A stretch of DNA of 64,000 bases, taken from the NCBI RefSeq assembly GCF_014649695.1, contig NZ_BMTN01000014.1, positions 1 through 64,000 on the forward strand, written 5' to 3'. The translations under genes were made by a program, and so were the position numbers. The notes under the pieces are model-generated. The model did no database searches, was not told the DNA's origin, and saw nothing but the letters and a program-made list of their open reading frames with translations. This document shows, piece by piece, positions 53,149 through 61,325 of the stretch. The number at the start of each line of letters is the position of its first letter. Position 1 is the stretch's first letter. Origin of the DNA: Streptomyces kurssanovii. Lineage in GTDB: Bacteria; Actinomycetota; Actinomycetes; Streptomycetales; Streptomycetaceae.

Positions 53149-53760
53149 ATGGCCGGTTTCCGGAGTCTCGCGAGACAGGTGCGTGACCCACGGTGTGACC
53201 TGGCGCTGCGGCGCTACTCACTGCGCAAATGTTTGGAACGCTTCGCCCCGTACGGGCACCGCGCCACATGGGACCACCTGTGCGGCCGGCACCGTATCGA
53301 CCCGGAGGACAGGGCCCCGGATCCGGCGCGGCTGGTGGCCGCGCTCGAGGAACTGGAAGAGGCGCGGGCCGTCTGGCTCGCCTACGAGGACAACTTCGCG
53401 GACCGCCGCAAACGGGAGAAGCACGACGGGCTGCGGCGGCCCGGACACATCGACGACTGGCACCGCAGGACTTGGGGCGGCCATGGTGTGGCCCGTTGCG
53501 ACACCCCCACGGAACACCCGTCGGCGCCGCTCGCCGAGGTGCTGCGCCGCCTGATCGGCGCCCTGGAGGCGGAGCCGGGGACGGCCTGCCCGGTGTGCTC
53601 GGACACGCACATCGTGTGGCGGCAGGAGCTGGAGCACGAACCGTGGTCCGGTCCGGTCTGCACCGGCTGCGGCATCGTCGTCCCCCAGCCCGTGTTGACG
53701 GCGGAAGCCGTCTCGGCGGCGAAGCGGGCCGGCCGGCGGGAGCTCGCGTCCGTGGCGTAG
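53149..53760 (+). CDS. Uncharacterised protein with zinc-ribbon-like C-terminus
   Basis: A 203-residue soluble protein not assigned to a family. The first 125 residues are charged and helical (LRRYSLRKCLERFAPYGHRA, HIDDWHRRTWGGHG). Near the C-terminus CPVCSDTH and CTGCG are spaced like a zinc ribbon (about residues 150-175). The ATG at 53149 follows GGAGG. It is 101 bases after the hydrolase-like gene and may be independent. Confidence 0.72.
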   Translation: MAGFRSLARQVRDPRCDLALRRYSLRKCLERFAPYGHRATWDHLCGRHRIDPEDRAPDPARLVAALEELEEARAVWLAYEDNFADRRKREKHDGLRRPGHIDDWHRRTWGGHGVARCDTPTEHPSAPLAEVLRRLIGALEAEPGTACPVCSDTHIVWRQELEHEPWSGPVCTGCGIVVPQPVLTAEAVSAAKRAGRRELASVA

Positions 53761-53800
53761 ACGCGGGGGTTCCGGTACGGGGGCCGGAACCCGCCCGGGT

Positions 53801-54553
53801 TCAGGAAGCCGGCGCCGTGGCCCACACCTCCTCGGTCCAGCGCCGGTCGTACGGCAGGGCCGACAGCCCGGTCTTGAACAGGAGCAGCGGGTCGGCGCCG
53901 ACGGCGCGCAGTCGCGGGGGCGCGTGCTCGACCAGCCACGCCTGGAGCTCCGCGAGGGGCTCGTCGCGGTAGGGGTCGGACCACCAGGTGAACAGGGGCG
54001 ACGGGAGGTCGCCGATCAGATCGTCGATCCACCTCCCGAGGCAGTCGGCGAGATGCCGGTCGGCCGGTCCGCCGAGTGGCTGCCCGGCCCAGAGGGTGAG
54101 ATACGGGGTCACGGTGGAGCCCGCGGTCACGCATGACTCGAACACCTTGTGCGCCGGGTACGGCGGTGCGTCGGAGGTGACCGTGTCCGCCCACCACGCC
54201 TCGAGGAACACCCGCACCGCAGAGGCCTCTTCGGCCGGCCAGGTGTGCAGGCCGGAACGGGCGAGGCCGGTCAGCTCGTAGGCGTCGAGACCGGCGAACC
54301 GGCCCGTCGCCAGCCGCACCGCCAGCTGCGGCAGGATCCGGCGCATCACCGCCGGATGGTCGTCGAAGTGGTTCGGCGCCTCGTGGGCGAACATCCGCAG
54401 CACGTCGTCGGGCAGTTCCACGTCCGGCGTGCGCAGCAGCGCCGTCTCCTCGGGCAGATGGCACATGCCGCAGCCCGTCTCCATGGGGCTGGTCCTGCCC
54501 GCGAAGACCGTCCGTATGCGGTCCACCGCCGCGTCGAGTGCCGGTGAGGGCAT
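53801..54553 (-). CDS. Uncharacterised helical protein
   Basis: A 250-residue protein I do not recognise. It is mostly helical; segments include RTVFAGRTSPMETGCGMCHLP, MFAHEAPNHFDDHPAVMRRIL, YELTGLARSGLHTWPAEEASAV and WIDDLIGDLPSPLFTWWSD. CGMCH looks like a haem-c motif, but without an export signal this is probably coincidental or a metal site. The ATG at 54553 is chosen; longer starts lack support. Divergent from the RNA ligase across 145 bases, which may indicate co-regulation. Confidence 0.7.
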   Translation of the reverse strand: MPSPALDAAVDRIRTVFAGRTSPMETGCGMCHLPEETALLRTPDVELPDDVLRMFAHEAPNHFDDHPAVMRRILPQLAVRLATGRFAGLDAYELTGLARSGLHTWPAEEASAVRVFLEAWWADTVTSDAPPYPAHKVFESCVTAGSTVTPYLTLWAGQPLGGPADRHLADCLGRWIDDLIGDLPSPLFTWWSDPYRDEPLAELQAWLVEHAPPRLRAVGADPLLLFKTGLSALPYDRRWTEEVWATAPAS

Positions 54554-54698
54554 GTGCGCCACGTCCTGTCGAATACTCCGGTCGCGGCTCCCGCCCGCCG
54601 AAGGGCGCGACGCTAGCAGGGTGGAAAACCGGTGGGCCACCGGGATTGGGCAGCCCCACAGTTGGCGGTGACGAGAACCACCACCGAGGAGCCATGAG

Positions 54699-55772
54699 AT
54701 GTCGACGCTGCGGGTCACCGCCGAACTGCTGACCGTTCACGAACACCCGAACGCCGACGCCCTGGAAGTGGCCCAGGTGGGCCTGTACCGGGCCGTCGTC
54801 GCGAAGGGCGTCTATCGCACCGGTGACGCCGCGCTCTACATCCCCGAGCAGGCGGTGCTCCCGGCGGCGCTCATCGAGGAACTGGGCCTGACGGGGCGTC
54901 TGGCGGGCGGCGAGGCCGATCGGGTCAAGGCGGTGCGGCTGCGGGGCGAGCTCTCGCAGGGAATCGTGTGCCGGCCCCGGGCGCTCGCCGACGTCGATCT
55001 GGTGCGGGCGGCCGCGGACGGCACGGACTTCGCGGAGCTGCTCTCGATCACCAAGTGGGCGCCTCCGGTCCCGTCCAGGATGAGTGGCGAGATCGAGGCG
55101 GCTCCCGGCCTGCTGCCTTGGGTGGACATCGAGAATCTGCAGCGCTATCCGGGCATCTTCGAGCCGGGCGAGGCCGTCGTGATCACCGAGAAGCTGCACG
55201 GCACCGCGTGTCTGACGACCTACAGCACGGCGGACGGCGGACGGGTGCAGGTCTCGTCCAAGGGCTTCGGCGCCAAGGGCCTGGCGCTCAAGGAGGACCC
55301 GGCCAACCTGTACTGGCGCGCGGTCCTCGGGAACGGTGTGCCCAAGATCGCCGCACGCCTTGCCGAAAGGCTGGGCGCGAGCCGGGTGGGGCTGTTCGCC
55401 GAGGTGTACGGCGCCGGGGTGCAGGACCTCGGGTACGGCAAGAACGCCAGGGCGGAGGCCGGGCCGGGGTATGCGGTGTTCGACATCTCGGCGGAGATCG
55501 ACGGCGAGGTCCACTGGCTGGACGCGGCGGCCGTCCTCGGCGGTGAACTGCCGGTGGTACCACGGCTGTTCAAGGGCCCGTACGACGTGGACACGGTGCT
55601 GGAGCTGGCGAACGGCCGTGAGACGGTGTCGGGCCGCAGACTGCACCTGAGGGAGGGCGTCGTCGTCCGGCCCGTGGTGGAGCGGTACAGCCCGGTCACC
55701 GGCGGGCGGGCGATCGCGAAGGCGGTCAGCCCGGCGTACCTGACCCGCAAGGGCGGTACGGAGTTCGAGTGA
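54699..55772 (+). CDS. ATP-dependent RNA ligase, Rnl5/DraRnl type
   Basis: A 357-residue nucleotidyltransferase that seals breaks in RNA. Unlike T4 Rnl1/2, an N-terminal OB-like domain (residues 1-110, TAELLTVHEHPNADALEVAQ) precedes the catalytic domain. Motif I is ITEKLHGTA with adenylated Lys165; then VSSKGFGAK, LFAEVYGAGVQDLGYG (motif III), REGVVVRP (IV) and IAKAVSPAYL (V). In Deinococcus this family joins RNA 3'-ends within duplexes. The ATG at 54699 follows GAGGAG. There is no neighbouring RNA-repair or toxin gene I recognise. Confidence 0.9.
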   Translation: MSTLRVTAELLTVHEHPNADALEVAQVGLYRAVVAKGVYRTGDAALYIPEQAVLPAALIEELGLTGRLAGGEADRVKAVRLRGELSQGIVCRPRALADVDLVRAAADGTDFAELLSITKWAPPVPSRMSGEIEAAPGLLPWVDIENLQRYPGIFEPGEAVVITEKLHGTACLTTYSTADGGRVQVSSKGFGAKGLALKEDPANLYWRAVLGNGVPKIAARLAERLGASRVGLFAEVYGAGVQDLGYGKNARAEAGPGYAVFDISAEIDGEVHWLDAAAVLGGELPVVPRLFKGPYDVDTVLELANGRETVSGRRLHLREGVVVRPVVERYSPVTGGRAIAKAVSPAYLTRKGGTEFE

Positions 55773-55846
55773 CTCCTGCCCGGCGCGAGTACGCGCGGGG
55801 CGCTCGCGGGCCCGGTCCGGGGGACCGGGCCCGTCGGCGTCCCCGG

Positions 55847-56323
55847 TCAGGCCCCGTCGCCCGCGCGGCGCCGCTCGGGCAGCAGCCGTGAACCGGTGAG
55901 CTGCTCACCGAAGACGTCGTCCGGGTTGGACAGCACGCATGTCTGCAGCGAGAGGCAGCCGCAGCCGATGCAGTCGGTCAGATGGTCGCGGAGCCGGCTG
56001 AGCTGCTTGATGCGCTCGTCGAGTTCGCCGCGCCAGGCCCGGGAGAGCCGGGCCCAGTCGTCACGGTCGGGCGTCCGCTCCTCCGGCAGCTCCGCGAGGG
56101 CGTCCCTGATCGTGGCGAGCGGGATGCCGACGCGCTGGGCGGCGCGCACGAAGGCGACCCGGCGCAGTGCGTCCCTGCTGTAGCGGCGCTGGTTCCCGCT
56201 GGTGCGGCGGCTGCTGATGAGGCCCTTGGACTCGTAGAAGTGCAGGGCGGACACGGCGGCTCCGCTGCGCGCCGAGAGCTGGCCGACCGTGAGCTCGTGG
56301 ATCTTCTCTGGAATCTGTGGCAC
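55847..56323 (-). CDS. soxR: Redox-sensing regulator SoxR
   Basis: A 158-residue MerR-family activator with a [2Fe-2S] cluster that responds to redox-active compounds, in Streptomyces often its own pigments. DNA-binding part: [20 protein letters not shown] (residues about 9-28), [20 protein letters not shown]. The cluster motif [12 protein letters not shown] places cysteines at 118, 121, 123 and 129. No soxS is present, as expected outside enterics. The GTG at 56323 yields [14 protein letters not shown]; an upstream ATG would enter the divergent promoter of the MaoC gene. No SoxR box was found nearby. Confidence 0.93.
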   Translation of the reverse strand: MPQIPEKIHELTVGQLSARSGAAVSALHFYESKGLISSRRTSGNQRRYSRDALRRVAFVRAAQRVGIPLATIRDALAELPEERTPDRDDWARLSRAWRGELDERIKQLSRLRDHLTDCIGCGCLSLQTCVLSNPDDVFGEQLTGSRLLPERRRAGDGA

Positions 56324-56376
56324 TCCTCGAAGCCTACTGGTCCGTCGTTGACAGGAGGGCGCCCACCCAACCATGC

Positions 56377-56392
56377 TGAGCAAGCGCTTAGA
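56377..56392. promoter_or_regulatory. TetR operator at the MaoC gene
   Basis: TGAGCAAGCGCTTAGA is identical to 57571-57586, upstream of the convergent TetR gene. The centre AAGCGCTT is a perfect 8-bp palindrome. It sits about 40 bases before the MaoC start. Confidence 0.7.
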
Positions 56393-56430
56393 CATGAGTG
56401 TGACAACGGTCGAGAGGCAGGCACCAGGAC

Positions 56431-56895
56431 ATGGCAGAGCCGAGGATCTTCACTTCCCCCGAGGAGCTGCGCCAAGGGGTGGGCGAGCAACTGGGACACA
56501 GCGACTGGCTCGAGGTCGACCAGAAGCGGATCGATCTCTTCGCCGACGCCACCGGCGACCACCAGTGGATCCACGTGGACCCCGAGCGTGCCGCGAGCGG
56601 CCCGTTCGGCACGACGATCGCCCACGGTTACCTGACGCTGTCGCTGCTGCCCGCCCTGGTGCCCCAGGTGCTCCGGGTCGAGGGCATGAAGATGGGCATC
56701 AACTACGGCACCAACAAGGTCCGTTTCCCCTCTCCCGTGCCCGTGGGCTCGCGGCTGCGGGCCACCGCGGTGCTGCAGAGCGTCGACGAGGCGGGCAGCG
56801 GGGGCGTCCAGGTGACCGCCCTCGTCACCGTCGAGCGCGAGGGCGGCGACAAGCCGGTGTGCGTGGCGGAGTCGCTGTCGCGTTACTTCTTCTGA
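56431..56895 (+). CDS. MaoC-family enoyl-CoA hydratase
   Basis: A 154-residue hot-dog-fold hydratase/dehydratase. The R-specific hydratase signature [20 protein letters not shown] (active Asp/His) is near residues 37-56, followed by [18 protein letters not shown]. It hydrates an enoyl-CoA. It carries the same operator as the convergent TetR gene, whose 3' end it overlaps by 13 bases. The ATG at 56431 starts [13 protein letters not shown]. Confidence 0.9.
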   Translation: MAEPRIFTSPEELRQGVGEQLGHSDWLEVDQKRIDLFADATGDHQWIHVDPERAASGPFGTTIAHGYLTLSLLPALVPQVLRVEGMKMGINYGTNKVRFPSPVPVGSRLRATAVLQSVDEAGSGGVQVTALVTVEREGGDKPVCVAESLSRYFF

Positions 56896-57521
56896 GCGCT
56901 CACCATGCGCAGGACGAGGTCGGCGTAGAGCGCGCCGACCTCGTCGGGCGTGCGGCGGCCCCGGGTATTGAACCAGCGCGCCACGTCGATGCAGAGCGAC
57001 AGCACGGCGACGGCGGTCCCGGGCACGTCCGGCACGTCGAACTCGCCGGCCTCCACGCCCTCTTCGAGGATGCGGCGCACCACGGCGTCGCTCTGCCTGC
57101 GCAGTCCGATGATCTCGGTGCGGTGGGTCTCGCTGAGCGCTTCGAGTTCGTACTGCACCACGCGGGCGGTGGTGTGCCGGCCGGCGTGCCAGCGGACGAA
57201 CGAGCGCACGGCGTCGGCGAGCCGGTCGGTGGGCGTGCCGGCGCCGGCGTAGGCGGCGTCAAGGATGTCGAGGGCCTTGTCGTGCCCGATGCGGCTGATC
57301 CGGTGGAGCAGCTCTTCCTTGGTCTTGTAGTGGATGTAGAGCGCCGCCGGGCTCATGCCGGCGCGGCCGGCGATGTCCCGGGTGGTGGTCGCGTGGTAAC
57401 CGCGCTCCGCGAAGGCCTCGACGGCGGCGATGAGCAGTTTCCTGGCCGCCTCGGGTGTGACCTCGTCCCACGGCTGCTCCCCGCCGGCCGCCCGGTCCGC
57501 CGTCTCGTCCGCCGCACTCAT
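56883..57521 (-). CDS. TetR-family regulator, probable repressor of the MaoC gene
   Basis: A 212-residue TetR protein: ARKLLIAAVEAFAERGYHAT, DIAGRAGMSPAALYIHYKTK (residues about 27-70) plus a TetR_C domain. The ATG at 57521 gives MSAADETADRAAGG. A 16-bp site, identical at its own promoter and before the MaoC gene, makes self-control and control of MaoC likely. The divergent acyl-CoA dehydrogenase further on has a different operator. A fatty acyl-CoA ligand would fit. Confidence 0.87.
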   Translation of the reverse strand: MSAADETADRAAGGEQPWDEVTPEAARKLLIAAVEAFAERGYHATTTRDIAGRAGMSPAALYIHYKTKEELLHRISRIGHDKALDILDAAYAGAGTPTDRLADAVRSFVRWHAGRHTTARVVQYELEALSETHRTEIIGLRRQSDAVVRRILEEGVEAGEFDVPDVPGTAVAVLSLCIDVARWFNTRGRRTPDEVGALYADLVLRMVSAQKK

Positions 57522-57570
57522 CGCTCGTTCGCCCCTTTCGTGGCACAGGACGAACACCATACCCCGACGG

Positions 57571-57586
57571 TGAGCAAGCGCTTAGA
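57571..57586. promoter_or_regulatory. TetR operator at its own promoter
   Basis: TGAGCAAGCGCTTAGA, an exact copy of 56377-56392, 50 bases upstream of the TetR start. Confidence 0.7.
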
Positions 57587-57694
57587 GCCTGACCACGGCT
57601 TCTGGGACGGATCGCGCTCCGCGAGCGGCTTCCGGAGGCCGGCCCGGTGCAGCCGGAAGCGGTCCGGCCCGTCCTCGGCCCGGGCGAAGGGTGG

Positions 57695-58846
57695 TCAGAA
57701 CGCGGAGATCCCGGTCAGCGCACGGCCGATGATCAGCTTCTGGATCTGACTGGTGCCCTCGTACAGGGTCATCACGCGGGCGTCGCGCACCAGCTTGCCG
57801 ACGGGGTACTCGTCGATGTAGCCGTAACCGCCGAAGACCTGGAGGGCGTTGTTGGCACAGCGCACGGCGGCCTCCGAGGCGAACAGCTTGGCCTGGGATG
57901 CGGCGGTGGCGAACTGCTCCCCCCGGTCGATCAGGTCGGCGACCCGCCACGTCAGCAGCCGGGCGGCGTCCACGTCGACGGCTATGTCACTGAGCAGCTC
58001 CTGCACCAGCTGGTAGTGCGCGATGGGCTTGCCGAACTGCTCGCGCTCCTTGGCGTATCCGACCGCTGCGTCGAGGGCCGCCTGCGCGATTCCGACGCAG
58101 CCGGCGGCGACCGACATCCGGCCCTTGGCGAGTGCGGACATGGCGATGGAGAAGCCCTTGCCCTCGGCGCCGAGCATGGCGGACGCCGGCACCCGGACGT
58201 CCTCGAGCACCAGCTCAGCGGTGGCCTGGCCGCGCAGCCCCAGCTTTCCGTGGACGGTGCGGCGGGTGAGCCCAGGGGTGTCCGTGGGGACGAGGAAGGC
58301 GGACACGCCCTTGTGGCCGGGTGTGTCGTTGGTCCTGGCGAAGAGCAGCACCACGTCCGCCCAGGTGCCGTTGGTGATGAACATCTTCGAGCCGTTGATC
58401 ACGTAGTCGCCGCCGTCGGCGACGGCCCGGGTGATCAGGTTCCCCGCGTCGGAGCCGGTGCCGGGCTCGGTGAGGCCGAAGCAGCCGAGGGCTTCGCCGG
58501 AGGTGAGCCTGGGCAGCCAGTCGCGCTTCTGTTCCTCGGTCCCGTGGGCGGCGACGGTCTTGGCAACCAGACCGAGGGAGACGGAGACGATGCCGCGCAC
58601 GGAGGAGTCACCGCGGCCGAGCTCCTCGGTCACCAGGCAGTAGGCGAGGTGGTCGCCGCCGGAGCCGCCGTACTCCTCGTCGATCGTGAGGCCGAGGAAG
58701 CCGAGCGCGCCCAGCTTCTTGACGATGCCCCGCTCGACGCTCTCCGCGCGGTCCCACTCCACGACGTGCGGGGTGATCTCACGGTCCACGAAGTCCTTCG
58801 CCAGCTGCCGGACGGCCGTCTGCTCCTCGTCGAGCTCCAGGTTCAT
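57695..58846 (-). CDS. Acyl-CoA dehydrogenase
   Basis: A 383-residue FAD-dependent acyl-CoA dehydrogenase of the short/medium-chain type. Signatures: GCFGLTEPGTGSDAGNL, YVINGSKMFITNGTWADVVL, REQFGKPIAHYQLVQELLSD, and the catalytic base in VMTLYEGTSQIQKLIIGRAL (Glu of YEGTSQ). The ATG at 58846 starts MNLELDEEQTAVRQLAKDFV. It is divergent from a TetR gene with a near-perfect dyad between them, so it is likely repressed by that regulator. Confidence 0.93.
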   Translation of the reverse strand: MNLELDEEQTAVRQLAKDFVDREITPHVVEWDRAESVERGIVKKLGALGFLGLTIDEEYGGSGGDHLAYCLVTEELGRGDSSVRGIVSVSLGLVAKTVAAHGTEEQKRDWLPRLTSGEALGCFGLTEPGTGSDAGNLITRAVADGGDYVINGSKMFITNGTWADVVLLFARTNDTPGHKGVSAFLVPTDTPGLTRRTVHGKLGLRGQATAELVLEDVRVPASAMLGAEGKGFSIAMSALAKGRMSVAAGCVGIAQAALDAAVGYAKEREQFGKPIAHYQLVQELLSDIAVDVDAARLLTWRVADLIDRGEQFATAASQAKLFASEAAVRCANNALQVFGGYGYIDEYPVGKLVRDARVMTLYEGTSQIQKLIIGRALTGISAF

Positions 58847-58863
58847 TGCGGGCACCCCACTTT

Positions 58864-58880
58864 AACTATCACTGCTAGTT
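58864..58880. promoter_or_regulatory. TetR operator between divergent genes
   Basis: AACTATCACTGCTAGTT is a 17-bp dyad (arms AACTA / TAGTT, inner CA / TG), 18 bases from the dehydrogenase start and 20 from the TetR start, well placed to control both. Confidence 0.65.
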
Positions 58881-58899
58881 TATTTGTGCAGGGCCTACT

Positions 58900-59583
58900 A
58901 TGTGCCGCATGGCCCGCCCGCGCAAGCCCCTCCTCAGCAGAGAACGCATCGTCCAGACGGCGAGCGCGCTCGTGGACGCGGAGGGGCTCGACGCGGTCTC
59001 CACCCGCCGGCTCGCCGCGGAGCTCGGCGTCAGCGGCCCCTCCCTCTACAACCACTTCCGCAACAAGGACGAGATCCTCGACGCGGTCGCCGACGCGGTC
59101 AGCGCCCGTGTCGACCTGTCGATGTTCGACGAGGACGACGACCGCGACTGGCGAACCGCCCTGCACGACTGGGCCGTCTCCTACCGCGCCGCCCTGAGCG
59201 CCCACCCCAACACCGTGCCGGTCCTCGCACGCGGACCCGGCCGCCGTCCGGCCGGCCTCAAGGTCGCCGACGCCGTCTTCGGCGCGATGGTCCGAGCCGG
59301 CTGGCCACCCGCCCACGCGACCCGCATCGGCGCGCTGATGCGCTACTTCATCACCGGTTCCGCGCTCGGTTCCTTCGCCCGCGGCTTCGTCGACGACGCG
59401 ACGGCCTACGACCCGGCGGACTACCCGCACCTGGGCCAGGCCCACCTTCTGGCGGACCGGCAGGAACAGGTCGACCAAGGGGCGTTCGAGACGGGACTCG
59501 AGGCCCTGCTCGACGGCCTGGCGCTCCAGTACGGGACCGTCCGGCACGGCGCCACCCTTCGGTCCGCGCCGAAACGACCCTGA
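58900..59583 (+). CDS. TetR-family regulator of the divergent acyl-CoA dehydrogenase
   Basis: A 227-residue TetR protein: RERIVQTASALVDAEGLDAV, RLAAELGVSGPSLYNHFRNK (residues about 15-60) with a C-terminal domain like TetR_C_11 proteins. ATG at 58900 (AGGG six bases upstream) or 58909, which would start MARPRKPLLS. The short distance from the operator suggests a short leader. Its likely role is to sense an acyl-CoA or related metabolite. Confidence 0.87.
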   Translation: MCRMARPRKPLLSRERIVQTASALVDAEGLDAVSTRRLAAELGVSGPSLYNHFRNKDEILDAVADAVSARVDLSMFDEDDDRDWRTALHDWAVSYRAALSAHPNTVPVLARGPGRRPAGLKVADAVFGAMVRAGWPPAHATRIGALMRYFITGSALGSFARGFVDDATAYDPADYPHLGQAHLLADRQEQVDQGAFETGLEALLDGLALQYGTVRHGATLRSAPKRP

Positions 59584-59598
59584 CGCATCCTGGGAGGC

Positions 59599-60297
59599 AT
59601 GACCTCCTCCCGCGACCTCGCCGCCTTCGCCGCGCTGCTCGCCGACGAGACCCGCGCGGGCTTCGCCCTCGCCCTCCTCGACGGGCGGGCCTGGACGGCC
59701 GGGGAGCTCGCCCGGCACGGCGGGGTCGCCCCGTCGACCGCGAGCGAGCACCTCGGCAAGCTCGTCGCGGGCGGGCTGCTGTCGGAGGAACGGCAGGGCA
59801 GGCACCGGTACATCAGGCTCGCCGACGACCGGGTGGCGCACCTCGTCGAGGAACTCGCCGCTCACGCGTCGCCCGGACCTCCCCCGGCGCCGCGGTCCCT
59901 GCGCGAGTCCACCGTCGCCGGAGCCCTGGCGCGCGGGCGGACCTGCTACGACCATCTGGCAGGGCGTCTCGGCATCACGATCACCGGGGCCATGACCGCC
60001 CGTGGACTGCTCACCCAGGACGCCGGTTTCGCGCTCACCGACCGCGGCGCCCGCTGGTTCGGTGACCTGGGGATCGACCTGACGGCCAAGGGCCGCCGCC
60101 CGCTCGTACGGGGCTGCCTCGACTGGACGGAGCGCAGACCGCACCTCGCCGGCGTCGCCGGCGCCCGGCTGTGCGGCCACGCCCTGGACGCCGGCTGGTG
60201 CGTCCGCATCGGCTCCGACCGGGCCGTGAAGGTGACGGACGACGGCGAGCGGGCGCTGCACACGCTCCTCGGGATCGAGCCCGGGATATTGCGGTGA
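59599..60297 (+). CDS. ArsR-like winged-helix regulator
   Basis: A 232-residue DNA-binding protein: an ArsR/SmtB-type winged helix in residues about 1-80 (ALLADETRAGFALALLDGRA, HGGVAPSTASEHLGKLVAGG, GRHRYIRLAD), followed by a longer C-terminal domain with several cysteines (GRTCYDHLAGRLGI, VRGCLDWTERRPHLAG, HALDAGWCVR). Metal or thiol sensing is conceivable; I see no canonical metal site. It follows GGGAGG. The next gene may be cotranscribed: a GTG in frame with it overlaps this stop (GTGA). Confidence 0.86.
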   Translation: MTSSRDLAAFAALLADETRAGFALALLDGRAWTAGELARHGGVAPSTASEHLGKLVAGGLLSEERQGRHRYIRLADDRVAHLVEELAAHASPGPPPAPRSLRESTVAGALARGRTCYDHLAGRLGITITGAMTARGLLTQDAGFALTDRGARWFGDLGIDLTAKGRRPLVRGCLDWTERRPHLAGVAGARLCGHALDAGWCVRIGSDRAVKVTDDGERALHTLLGIEPGILR

Positions 60298-60329
60298 ACG
60301 CCGAAAGGTCGAGCCTCTACGGTCGCACC

Positions 60330-61250
60330 ATGACGAACCCCATCCGCCACACGAAGTGGCCCGCCCTGGCCGCCGCCGCCGTCACCGTCGTGCTCTGGGC
60401 GTCCGCCTTCGTCTCCATCCGCAGCGCGGGTGAGGCCTACTCCCCCGGCGCGCTCGCCCTCGGCCGGCTGCTCGCGGGCTCCCTCGCGCTGGGCTGTGTC
60501 CTGCTGATCCGGCGGGAGGGGCTGCCGCCGCGCGCCGCCTGGCCGGGGATCATCGTCTCCGGTCTGCTGTGGTTCGGCGTCTACATGGTGGTGCTCAACT
60601 GGGGCGAGCAGCAGGTCGACGCGGGCACGGCCGCGATGGTGGTGAACATCGGCCCGATCCTCATCGCGCTGCTGGGCGCCCGGCTGCTGGGCGAGGGGCT
60701 GGGACCGCGGCTGGTGGCGGGGATGGCCGTGTCGTTCGCGGGCGCCGTGGTCGTGGGCCTGTCGATGTCCGGCGAGGGCGGGGCCTCGACGCTGGGCGTG
60801 CTGCTGTGCCTGCTGGCGGCGGTCGGCTACGCGGGCGGCGTGGTGGCGCAGAAGCCTGCCCTGGCACACGCGAGCGCGCTCCAGGCGACGACGTTCGGCT
60901 GTCTGGTGGGTGCGGTTGCGTGTCTGCCGTTCGCCGGGCAGCTGGTCTCGGAAGCCTCGGACGCCCCGCTCCCGGCGACGCTCAACATGGTCTACCTGGG
61001 CGTCTTCCCCACGGCGCTGGCATTCACGACATGGGCCTACGCACTGGCCCGTACGACCGCCGGCCGGATGGGCGCGACGACGTACGCGGTCCCGGCGCTG
61101 GTGGTGCTGATGTCCTGGCTCGCGCTGGACGAGGTGCCGGGCTGGCTGACCCTGTGCGGCGGGGCGCTGTGCCTCGCGGGTGTGGCGGTGTCCCGTTCCC
61201 GCGGCCGGGTGCCGGCCCCCGACAGCGAACTCACCGGGCCCCGCGCCTGA
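60330..61250 (+). CDS. EamA-family (DMT) exporter
   Basis: A 306-residue membrane protein with ten predicted helices and two EamA repeats: WASAFVSIRSAGEAYSPGAL, ALGRLLAG in the first and YLGVFPTALAFTTWAYALAR in the second. It probably exports amino acids or a related metabolite. I use the ATG at 60330 (MTNPIRHTKW); a GTG at 60294, overlapping the regulator stop, would add 12 residues. Position after an ArsR-like gene suggests that this regulator controls it. Confidence 0.85.
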   Translation: MTNPIRHTKWPALAAAAVTVVLWASAFVSIRSAGEAYSPGALALGRLLAGSLALGCVLLIRREGLPPRAAWPGIIVSGLLWFGVYMVVLNWGEQQVDAGTAAMVVNIGPILIALLGARLLGEGLGPRLVAGMAVSFAGAVVVGLSMSGEGGASTLGVLLCLLAAVGYAGGVVAQKPALAHASALQATTFGCLVGAVACLPFAGQLVSEASDAPLPATLNMVYLGVFPTALAFTTWAYALARTTAGRMGATTYAVPALVVLMSWLALDEVPGWLTLCGGALCLAGVAVSRSRGRVPAPDSELTGPRA

Positions 61251-61263
61251 CCTCTGCACGACG

Positions 61264-61309
61264 CCGGCCCCGGGCCCGCCGCCTCGTGCGGCGGCGGATC
61301 CGGGGCCGG
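61264..61309. terminator. Bidirectional terminator
   Basis: Outer arms CCGGCCCCGG / CCGGGGCCGG enclose a second stem around CCGCCGC-CTCGT-GCGGCGG. It is shared by the convergent EamA and MHS transporter genes. Confidence 0.8.
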
Positions 61310-61325
61310 TCGGACCGCGCGGCGG

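Noticed and set aside
54470-54485. CGMCH as a cytochrome c haem site
   Set aside because: The 250-residue protein has no signal peptide or membrane anchor, so haem c attachment is unlikely.
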